Positions 1 through 6,275 of a stretch of 14,797 nucleotides of DNA are shown piece after piece; position 1 is the stretch's first letter; every line of letters begins with the position of its first letter. The notes below the pieces were generated by a model that saw only the letters and a list, made by a program, of their open reading frames with translations, did not search any database and had not been told where the DNA came from. This DNA comes from Thermotogae bacterium (lineage in GTDB: Bacteria; Thermotogota; Thermotogae; B3-G13): assembly GCA_015486095.1 (NCBI GenBank), contig WFSK01000207.1:1-14797 (forward strand). Reading direction: 5' to 3'. The translations under genes and the position numbers were made by a program.

Positions 1-441
1 ATTTTCCTGTATCCTACGAGCTGACGTAAGTCCTGGCAACGCGTGATTCACGTTTCCCAACGTTTTGGAAATCGCCTTCGCATTTTTAGACTTGGTCTTC
101 TCCCAAGACGTGTAAGGAAAATTCTCATCCTTTAAATTTCCGAAGACATGAGGATGACGGGCGATCAACTTATCGGTTAGTACTTTACACACATCATCGA
201 ATGTATACTTACCTTCTTCCTCTGCGATCTCGGCATGAAAGACAACCTGGAGCAATAGGTCTCCTAATTCTTCTTTTAGTTTTTCGTCATCTTCGGATTC
301 TATAGCTTCTACTACCTCGAATGCCTCTTCCACAACGTATGGCTTTAAACTCTTGTGAGTTTGTTCTCTATCCCATTTACAACCTCCTTCTGCTCTGAGC
401 CGCTTCATAACCCGAAGTAGTTCGTCTATATTTTTGGACAT
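1..441 (-). CDS. mazG: MazG nucleoside triphosphate pyrophosphohydrolase, N-terminal part (runs off left edge)
   Basis: The 147 visible residues match the first domain of MazG, which hydrolyses NTPs/dNTPs to the monophosphate and pyrophosphate and removes damaged or surplus nucleotides. Visible signatures are the N-terminal GGCKWDREQTH stretch (residues 19-29; most family members have CPWD, here CKWD), the metal-binding EExxE helix at E38, E39 and E42, and the second acidic pair at E58 and D61. An RHPHVFG motif lies at 95-101, and ALPGL with SARRIQ follows near the cut end. The start is the ATG at 441. The preceding DUF47 gene stops only 9 nt upstream, so its AAAGGTG Shine-Dalgarno lies inside that gene's last codons. 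It is probably the distal gene of the clpC-to-mazG run. MazG proteins usually have a second, degenerate domain, which would lie outside the window. Confidence 0.93.
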   Translation of the reverse strand, partial: MSKNIDELLRVMKRLRAEGGCKWDREQTHKSLKPYVVEEAFEVVEAIESEDDEKLKEELGDLLLQVVFHAEIAEEEGKYTFDDVCKVLTDKLIARHPHVFGNLKDENFPYTSWEKTKSKNAKAISKTLGNVNHALPGLTSARRIQEN

Positions 442-450
442 ACTTCTATT

Positions 451-1095
451 TTACACCTTTCGCTTGATGGCAGAGATTTCTAAGATATCCGAAGCATTTT
501 CCGCGAGATCTGATATATCCGCTATATTCTTAATGAGCTCTCGCAACTGGAGTTTATTCGCAAGAGGGATATCCAAGGAATACACCTTTCTAACCAGGTC
601 ACGTTCTACTGCATCAACCTTGCTCTCCATCTCTTCCGTTCGACGACATTCCAAGACTGCTCTTTCGATATCGTTGAATAGATATTTCACCGCATTCTTC
701 AGAGATAGATACGATTTTATAGACTCGTCTATGAGTACCCTCAGATCAGATTTTATCTCATCGGGAATCTCAACACGTTGGAGCATGAGCTCATCTATAC
801 AGCTTTCTCCTCTATTCGCTACTCTATCCACGGCTTCCAATATCTTCAACAGGTCACCACGAGAAGACGGCATCAGTGCACCTTCAAACATCATCAACTC
901 CAATTCCTTTCTCACGTCATCTGCTTCACTCTCAGAATCATGTGTCTTAGCCTCCCACTGCTTTGCATCTTCCTGTTTCCCTTCAAAATAACTCAGAAAA
1001 CAATTCTTAAAATTGGTCAATGTTTCTAAAACCAAATCCGTATGTAAAGATACCTTTGAGATGATATCCTTTTCTTTTTTCCCAATTATTATCAA
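451..1095 (-). CDS. DUF47 / PhoU-like protein paired with PiT transporter
   Basis: This 214-residue, almost entirely helical, highly charged soluble protein fits the DUF47 (PhoU-related, YkaA-like) family. Such proteins are usually encoded next to PiT-type transporters and are thought to control them or phosphate homeostasis. Family-like features are the repeated acidic helical motifs: an ExEADD stretch near residues 55-60, SSRGDLLKILEAVDRVAN near 77-94, and ISDLAENASD near 192-201. There are no membrane segments. The start is a TTG at 1095 rather than an ATG. It is supported by a perfect AGGAGG at 1105-1110, spaced 9 nt, with no competing start nearby. It begins 29 nt after the PiT gene's stop and ends 9 nt before mazG, so it is co-transcribed with both. 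Its molecular function is not established. Confidence 0.88.
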   Translation of the reverse strand: MIIIGKKEKDIISKVSLHTDLVLETLTNFKNCFLSYFEGKQEDAKQWEAKTHDSESEADDVRKELELMMFEGALMPSSRGDLLKILEAVDRVANRGESCIDELMLQRVEIPDEIKSDLRVLIDESIKSYLSLKNAVKYLFNDIERAVLECRRTEEMESKVDAVERDLVRKVYSLDIPLANKLQLRELIKNIADISDLAENASDILEISAIKRKV

Positions 1096-1104
1096 GGGTT
1101 TTTA

Positions 1105-1110
1105 CCTCCT
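1105..1110 (-). promoter_or_regulatory. Shine-Dalgarno site that fixes the TTG start of the DUF47 gene
   Basis: AGGAGG on the minus strand lies 9 nt upstream of the TTG at 1095-1093. Because the start codon is TTG, this perfect site is the main evidence for that start. Confidence 0.75.
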
Positions 1111-1124
1111 TTCGATCTTCATCT

Positions 1125-2075
1125 TCATACGAATATACTTCTAAATATAAAGTATATCAGATATGAGACGATTCCGCTTATCAAAGGTGTGCTAACCCAA
1201 CCCACTCCTATGTTGATCACAGTTTTCTTGTTCACAGTTCTCACACCTTTTAATATACCGATGCCAATAACAGCTCCTACCGTTGCTTGAGAAATTGGTA
1301 CAGGTATTCCCAAAAGAGCATATATGTGAACCGTGATAGCCTCGGCAAGAATAACTATGAATGCAGAAAAACTATCCAAATGAACGATATCTTTTCCTAT
1401 AGTAAACATAACATTACGGCTGTAGGTAAGAACCCCAAATGCTATACTCAATCCGCCAAACAATGCCGCTGTGAAAGGGGTCATCATATTATTACTTACA
1501 AACACCCCCGTAATATTTGCAACATTGTTGGCTCCCAGTGAATATGCTCCATAACATCCTGCGATCATAAAGGATATCTTCAGAACTCTATCCCATAACA
1601 TATAAGAGCTTATCTTATTGTAAAAATATCCTAAGATCTTGTAAACGATCATGGCTACCACGATCGCACCCAATGGTGTTGCTACTCCTCCGATGATCAC
1701 TTTCCATAACCCACTCCACTCCAAACCACCTTTTAATAATCCAATGCCTATTATAGAACCTATCACCGCCTGAGTGATGGAAACAGGCAATCTGAAATAT
1801 GTCATGATAGTTACAGAAAATGCGGCAGATAAAGATAATATTTCAGCAGATGCAATTGTTTGATTGGAAATAGAACTTATCGTTTTAATTCCCGCTTCTC
1901 CTTCCAAAAGTGCACCTGTGATAACGAATATGGAGATCAATATAATGGCAGTACGATATCTTACCACTCGTGTTGCTACCGCAGTACCGAATGAATAAGA
2001 TGCACCGTTAGCCCCGAGTGCCCATCCCAACCATAAAGGTGGAAAATACTTGAACAAAAATACAAAAGGATACAT
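1125..2075 (-). CDS. PiT-family (SLC20-like) inorganic anion transporter, probably phosphate
   Basis: This 316-residue polytopic membrane protein has the inverted-repeat organisation of the PiT family. The two halves each carry a signature: LGANGASYSFGTAVATR near residues 20-36 and LGANNVANITG near 180-190. Each is followed by a matching re-entrant motif: LPVSITQAVIGSIIGIG (96-112) and IPVPISQATVGAVIGIG (257-273). The family moves phosphate (a few members sulfate) across the cytoplasmic membrane, coupled to Na+ or H+. The adjacent DUF47 gene supports a phosphate role. In the usual GANDxAN signature the Asp contributes to substrate/ion binding; here it is Gly24 in the first copy and Asn184 in the second, and the first copy also has Tyr27 in place of Asn. 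The ATG at 2075 is 6 nt after ispD's stop, with GGGAG inside the ispD end. An alternative substrate such as sulfate cannot be excluded. Confidence 0.87.
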   Translation of the reverse strand: MYPFVFLFKYFPPLWLGWALGANGASYSFGTAVATRVVRYRTAIILISIFVITGALLEGEAGIKTISSISNQTIASAEILSLSAAFSVTIMTYFRLPVSITQAVIGSIIGIGLLKGGLEWSGLWKVIIGGVATPLGAIVVAMIVYKILGYFYNKISSYMLWDRVLKISFMIAGCYGAYSLGANNVANITGVFVSNNMMTPFTAALFGGLSIAFGVLTYSRNVMFTIGKDIVHLDSFSAFIVILAEAITVHIYALLGIPVPISQATVGAVIGIGILKGVRTVNKKTVINIGVGWVSTPLISGIVSYLIYFIFRSIFV

Positions 2076-2081
2076 AAGATA

Positions 2082-2801
2082 TTATCTCCCCACAAGAAAC
2101 CCCTTTTCACGAAGATATAACAGCGCCTTAATGTATACGAGATCATCATATATGGTGATCTTCTTATTCTTCATATCTCCCTCAACACATTTTACTTCGT
2201 ACCCTGCACTCTCTACAATAGAGGCGTCATCGGTATACATTTCTACATTCTTAACCTTTTCATATGCAGCCCTCAAGATAGAGTATTTAAAACCTTGGGG
2301 TGTCTGCGCAATCGCTACCTCTTCACGGGGTATGGTCGAAGAAATGGTATCTTTTCTCACCTTCTTAATGGTTTCAAATATCGGGATCACTGGTACACAT
2401 GCCCCCTCTTTTATAGCCTCGCTGATAACCCGTTTTATTATCTCTCGTGTCACAAGAGGACGTGCTCCATCATGAATAAGGATTATATCACAATCACTTT
2501 CATCCAAAGCATTCAAAAGATTCTTAACTGATCCTTGCCTTGTCTTACCTCCTTCTACAAATCTTCTTATCTTTGGGTAATCGTAATGTGTCTTCCAATC
2601 TTCCCACCAGTTTTTCTGCCTTCCGTTGTAAACGATATATATTTTGTCGATCTCTTCACAATTCTGAAAGGTTTCTATTGAATAATTCACAAGGGGTTTG
2701 CCGAAGAGAGCCAAAAATACCTTATTTTCCACCTTTTGAGAAGTACTTTCATTAAAACGGCAGGAATCTCCTGCCGCCATGATGGCCGCCGTTACCTTCA
2801 T
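2082..2801 (-). CDS. ispD: 2-C-methyl-D-erythritol 4-phosphate cytidylyltransferase
   Basis: The 239-residue product has the Rossmann-like nucleotidyltransferase fold of IspD, which joins CTP and 2-C-methyl-D-erythritol 4-phosphate to give CDP-ME in the non-mevalonate isoprenoid pathway. Visible motifs are the N-terminal CTP-binding loop AAGDSCRF (residues 9-16), GKP at 34-36, HDGARPLV at 110-117, AQTPQGFKY at 165-173, TDDAS at 190-194, and the C-terminal GDMKNKKIT segment at 208-216, equivalent to the family's GDxxNxKIT. The loop is less glycine-rich than usual (AAGxGxR expected), and a few extra residues (STSQKVEN) separate R15 from the downstream Lys. The family is usually about 220-240 residues. 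It starts at the ATG at 2801, 8 nt after the PIN-TRAM gene's stop, with AAGTGAAGGA as ribosome-binding sequence. The tarI/IspD-like ribitol enzyme is an alternative but less likely, since no partner gene is present. Confidence 0.9.
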   Translation of the reverse strand: MKVTAAIMAAGDSCRFNESTSQKVENKVFLALFGKPLVNYSIETFQNCEEIDKIYIVYNGRQKNWWEDWKTHYDYPKIRRFVEGGKTRQGSVKNLLNALDESDCDIILIHDGARPLVTREIIKRVISEAIKEGACVPVIPIFETIKKVRKDTISSTIPREEVAIAQTPQGFKYSILRAAYEKVKNVEMYTDDASIVESAGYEVKCVEGDMKNKKITIYDDLVYIKALLYLREKGFLVGR

Positions 2802-2809
2802 TCAATCCT

Positions 2810-3826
2810 TCACTTCACATCATTACGTACTATTCTTCCAAAGAGTAACTTTCCTGCCGTTGTCTGAAGTATATTCGTTATCATAACATCTTTGGAATGG
2901 CCAACCATATCTCCCCCATCCTCTACGACTATCATGGTCCCGTCTTTGGTAAAACCCACACCTTGTTCTTTGGTCTTACCATGTTTTATTATATCCACAT
3001 TTATCACAGTTCCCGGCAGTATAGAAGGCTTTAAAAATTCCGCCAATCTGTTCAGGTTTATAACTCTTACCCCTCTCAACTCTGCCACCCTCGTCAAATT
3101 GAAATCCGTCGTCATGATCTTGGCATCCGCTTTCTTAGCCAACAAGATTATCTTTTCATCCACTTTATTCGTAGTTAAAACATCTTCTTCAGATACGATC
3201 ACATTCACCGTATTCAATGCCTTTAAACTGTCAACGGTTTTAAACCCCCGACGTCCTCTCAACCTCTTTCCATCATCACCACTATCTGCCAATCTCTGCA
3301 GTTCCAACAGCACGAATTTAGGTATTATAACCGTCTTCAACCCTATCTCTCTTGCCTTACATATGTTTATAACACGTTCATCTATCAAAGCTGAGGTATC
3401 GAGTATTACAGTGCTATCCGTTAGAGTAGTTTCGGAAGAGGACACCTCTGTAGAAATTTCTTTTTCAACAAACCTTAAGAAGAGTAAAGAGAAGAAATAC
3501 ATGAGTAGATATTCGACACTCATATTCAAATACATGTTGCCACTGATCTTACTGCTGACCGCTCCCAAAGCCCAACCGACGAAAACACCTCCTGCTATCG
3601 CAGATATCTTGATCAAACCATCTCGCCATTCCAGAATCTTTATGTAGCTCTTCAATTTCTTCACGATTACTTCGTAGAGTACAGTAACACCTATGATGAA
3701 TGCAAACCAAACAACCATACCGAATACGATCGTGTTTATATTCTGTATCCTTAGTACTTTAACGATAACATCATAACCGATCAGCATGCCAATTAAAGCG
3801 AAAACAAAGATGATTATCTTTTCCAT
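2810..3826 (-). CDS. YacL-type integral membrane protein with PIN and TRAM domains
   Basis: The 338 residues form three blocks: about four hydrophobic segments (roughly 3-20, 32-52, 73-90, 102-118), a PIN ribonuclease-like domain (about 139-262) and a TRAM domain (about 268-334). The PIN domain retains the acidic residues expected for a Mg2+-dependent nuclease: D143 in ILDTSALID, E175 in FVLLELQRLAD, D223 in KVDEKII and D241 in TTDFNLTRV. The GKRLRGRRG stretch (186-194) and the AGKLLFGRIV ending are typical of the Bacillus YacL group. TRAM domains usually bind RNA, so a membrane-anchored RNase or RNA-binding protein is plausible, but no substrate is known for this group. It starts at ATG 3826 with AGGGGTG about 7 nt upstream, 21 nt after disA's stop. 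The order disA-yacL-ispD is common in Bacillota and related bacteria. Confidence 0.92.
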   Translation of the reverse strand: MEKIIIFVFALIGMLIGYDVIVKVLRIQNINTIVFGMVVWFAFIIGVTVLYEVIVKKLKSYIKILEWRDGLIKISAIAGGVFVGWALGAVSSKISGNMYLNMSVEYLLMYFFSLLFLRFVEKEISTEVSSSETTLTDSTVILDTSALIDERVINICKAREIGLKTVIIPKFVLLELQRLADSGDDGKRLRGRRGFKTVDSLKALNTVNVIVSEEDVLTTNKVDEKIILLAKKADAKIMTTDFNLTRVAELRGVRVINLNRLAEFLKPSILPGTVINVDIIKHGKTKEQGVGFTKDGTMIVVEDGGDMVGHSKDVMITNILQTTAGKLLFGRIVRNDVK

Positions 3827-3847
3827 ATAAAAACACCCCTGTCGATG

Positions 3848-4903
3848 TCAAATATTAACTTTTCTCTTCAAGGCCTTTATTTCCATTACTATCCCCAACG
3901 CTCTTTTCTCTCCAATACCTTCCACCTCCTGTAGATCTTTTTGGGATGCCTTCAATAAAGAGTTAAAATCTTTGAACTTCTTCATAACGTTTCTCGCTAT
4001 CGAAATGGGCATCCTCGGTATCTTCATGATCAGGCGATAGCCCCTCGGTGAGACTATCCTTTCTCCCACGGTTACTTGTGAAGAGGGGTAACCGAGATAA
4101 TCGAAGACATCCAGATAAGTGGTAATATCTTTGGTATTACTACTCACCAAACCTTCTAATAATTCCTTAGGATTCTCAGGAACTCTCGTAGCAGTGTAAT
4201 CCATCAGTAATAATTGAAGTGTATTTTCGATCTCCTCTCTCAATTCGTTTACCCGAATCGCGGCTATCTTTCCTTCGTTACCCAGTTCTGCCAGGTTGAA
4301 CTCCAGGCTCGCAATTATCTTCAATGCCCTTATTCCCTTCTCAAATATACGTCCTACATCGAATAACACTACTCTATTTTCCAACTCTAATATATCCAGT
4401 TCTTCGATATACGAACGGAATGCCTCGGAATACTTGTTTAGCGTTTGCAATACCTGATTGACCTTTGCTATGAGGAGAGGGGTTTCATTTAACTTATATT
4501 TCCAGTCTCCGTAATAGAGAGTAACAGTGCTTCTCCTTTGAGAAATGGAGATGGTCATCTCTCCCGATTGTATTGCCACCCTCTCTGCTGTCATGTGCCT
4601 CATTCCGGTCTCAGATGAAGGGATAGAAGGATCGGGTATCAGGTGAACGTTGGCGGAAAATATCCTCTTTGCATCATTTGAAATAACGATGGCTCCATCC
4701 ATCTTAGAGAGTTCATATAATCTTTCGGGCGTAAAGTCACAATCGAGTTTGAACCCTGCTTGGAGAAGAGGATTATTATCGGGAGATTTCGTTAGATAGA
4801 TCAGTGCCCCTCCACGCCCCCTTATTATATCATCTATCGCTCTTCTCAGTTCTGTTCCCGGGGCTACCATCCGGATCTTCTCTAATTTTTCACTTACGTT
4901 CAT
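3848..4903 (-). CDS. disA: DNA integrity scanning protein DisA, diadenylate cyclase family, with altered RHR motif
   Basis: The 351-residue product matches DisA from end to end: an N-terminal DAC (diadenylate cyclase) domain of about 140 residues, a helical linker, and a C-terminal helix-hairpin-helix region (VEGIGEKRA, residues 327-335) that binds branched DNA. DisA makes c-di-AMP from two ATP and is inhibited on recombination intermediates. The catalytic DGA motif is intact at D69-G70-A71. The second active-site motif, normally GTRHR, reads GMRHM at 100-104, so the expected Thr and second Arg are both Met; the rest of the block (SETG before, TAER after) is normal. Each change needs one base (ACG to ATG, AGG to ATG). 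The gene overlaps the end of radA by 14 nt; AAGGAG 7 nt before the ATG at 4903 supports the start. Family assignment is secure, but cyclase activity is uncertain. Confidence 0.95.
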   Translation of the reverse strand: MNVSEKLEKIRMVAPGTELRRAIDDIIRGRGGALIYLTKSPDNNPLLQAGFKLDCDFTPERLYELSKMDGAIVISNDAKRIFSANVHLIPDPSIPSSETGMRHMTAERVAIQSGEMTISISQRRSTVTLYYGDWKYKLNETPLLIAKVNQVLQTLNKYSEAFRSYIEELDILELENRVVLFDVGRIFEKGIRALKIIASLEFNLAELGNEGKIAAIRVNELREEIENTLQLLLMDYTATRVPENPKELLEGLVSSNTKDITTYLDVFDYLGYPSSQVTVGERIVSPRGYRLIMKIPRMPISIARNVMKKFKDFNSLLKASQKDLQEVEGIGEKRALGIVMEIKALKRKVNI

Positions 4904-6275
4904 TTGCTATCTCCTTAGCCTTACTAAGTGCTTCTATGAGATTCAAACCCTGTATGATCTCTACACCTTGGAAGGAGAGCTCCCCTTTCCTGATTCGAGG
5001 AGTTATGACTCTTTTAAAACCGCATTTTGCGAGCTCTCTTAGCTTCCTATCCATAAAACTGACACTTCTTATACATCCATCTAAACCCACTTCTCCTATG
5101 AAGGCAAGATCCGATGGTAAAGCAATATCTATAAAGCTTGAAAATATCGCTGCTGCAATGGCGAGATCTGCGGATGGCTCTTTTATCTTTATACCCCCAG
5201 AAACATTCACGTAGACATCATAAGAACTCAAAGGTAGACCCATTCTCTTTTCTAAAACCGCAGATATGATTATGAGTTTTGCGAGATCTACTCCCTTTGC
5301 AAGCCTACGCGGGACCCCAAAGGGTGTTTTAGTCGTGAGAGACTGGATCTCAAGGATAAGGGGGCGAGAGCCTTCCATTACCGCAGTTATCGAGTTACCC
5401 GAAGTCTTCGTCATTTCGCTCAGGAAGAACCTTGAAGGGTCTTCAATTTCTCTCAATCCTCTATCCGTCATTTCGAAGATCCCCACTTCGCTTGTAGGTC
5501 CAAATCTATTCTTCGTTGCTCTTATCAATCTATAATTCATTCCCCGCTCACCTTCGAAGTACAATACGGTATCTACCATATGCTCTAACAATTTTGGTCC
5601 CGCTATATATCCTCCCTTGGTAACATGCCCTATTACAAATACGGTTATTTCCTCTGATTTGGCTAAATCTCTCAGTTTATTAGAACACTCTTTCAATTGA
5701 TTTATACTACCGGGAATAGAATCCACACCAGGCATATACATAGTTTGTATGGAATCTATAACGACGAATTTAAACCCTTCTGCACGAATATGGGATATAA
5801 CTGCATCTATATTGGTCTCGGAGAGAAGGAATAATCCTTTTACACTTGTGCCGGAGAATAGCCTGTCAAACCTCAATCTTATTTGATAAGGAGATTCTTC
5901 ACCGGAGACGTACAGAACCTTTTCTCCCTTATCACATATGTTCTTAGAAGCCTGAAGAAGAAGCGTAGATTTACCAACTCCCGGTTCTCCACCGATCAAG
6001 ATAAAAGAACCGGCAACTATACCTCCTCCTAAAACTCGATCGAATTCTCCGATATCGGTTTTAAATCTTTTTATCTCGACTCTGGTTATTTCATCTATCA
6101 AAAGAGGTTTGGTTACAGTTGCCATTACAGAAGATGTTCGAGCGATCGAATTCCTGTTTGTAGTTTTAACCGCAGTATTCCATTCTCCACAGCTTGGACA
6201 TCTTCCAAACCATTTGTAGGACACGTAACCACAATTGGAGCAAATGTATATGCTTTTTTCATCCCTACTTACCAT
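4890..6275 (-). CDS. radA: DNA repair protein RadA (Sms)
   Basis: This 461-residue protein has the full RadA architecture. An N-terminal C4 zinc finger has C12, C15, C26 and C29. It is followed by a RecA-like ATPase with Walker A GGEPGVGKST (95-104), a Walker B region around VVIDSIQ (171-177) and the RadA-specific KNRFG motif (255-259). A C-terminal Lon-protease-like domain (about 290-455) contains the conserved EPSADLA stretch (366-372) and is normally proteolytically inactive. RadA is a hexameric helicase-like motor that promotes branch migration in homologous recombination. It starts at ATG 6275, overlapping the last 11 nt of clpC, and its stop overlaps the disA start. It is therefore translationally coupled on both sides, matching the known functional link in which RadA modulates DisA in Bacillus. 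Confidence 0.97.
   Translation of the reverse strand: MVSRDEKSIYICSNCGYVSYKWFGRCPSCGEWNTAVKTTNRNSIARTSSVMATVTKPLLIDEITRVEIKRFKTDIGEFDRVLGGGIVAGSFILIGGEPGVGKSTLLLQASKNICDKGEKVLYVSGEESPYQIRLRFDRLFSGTSVKGLFLLSETNIDAVISHIRAEGFKFVVIDSIQTMYMPGVDSIPGSINQLKECSNKLRDLAKSEEITVFVIGHVTKGGYIAGPKLLEHMVDTVLYFEGERGMNYRLIRATKNRFGPTSEVGIFEMTDRGLREIEDPSRFFLSEMTKTSGNSITAVMEGSRPLILEIQSLTTKTPFGVPRRLAKGVDLAKLIIISAVLEKRMGLPLSSYDVYVNVSGGIKIKEPSADLAIAAAIFSSFIDIALPSDLAFIGEVGLDGCIRSVSFMDRKLRELAKCGFKRVITPRIRKGELSFQGVEIIQGLNLIEALSKAKEIANERK

Noticed and set aside
434..991. Plus-strand open frame of 185 codons
   Set aside because: It is antisense to the well-supported DUF47 gene, has a Ser/Phe/Ile-rich composition typical of a reversed frame, and resembles no family.
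2892..3647. Plus-strand open frame of 251 codons
   Set aside because: It lies entirely opposite the PIN-TRAM gene, whose catalytic and TRAM motifs are clear; the plus reading has no recognisable domain.
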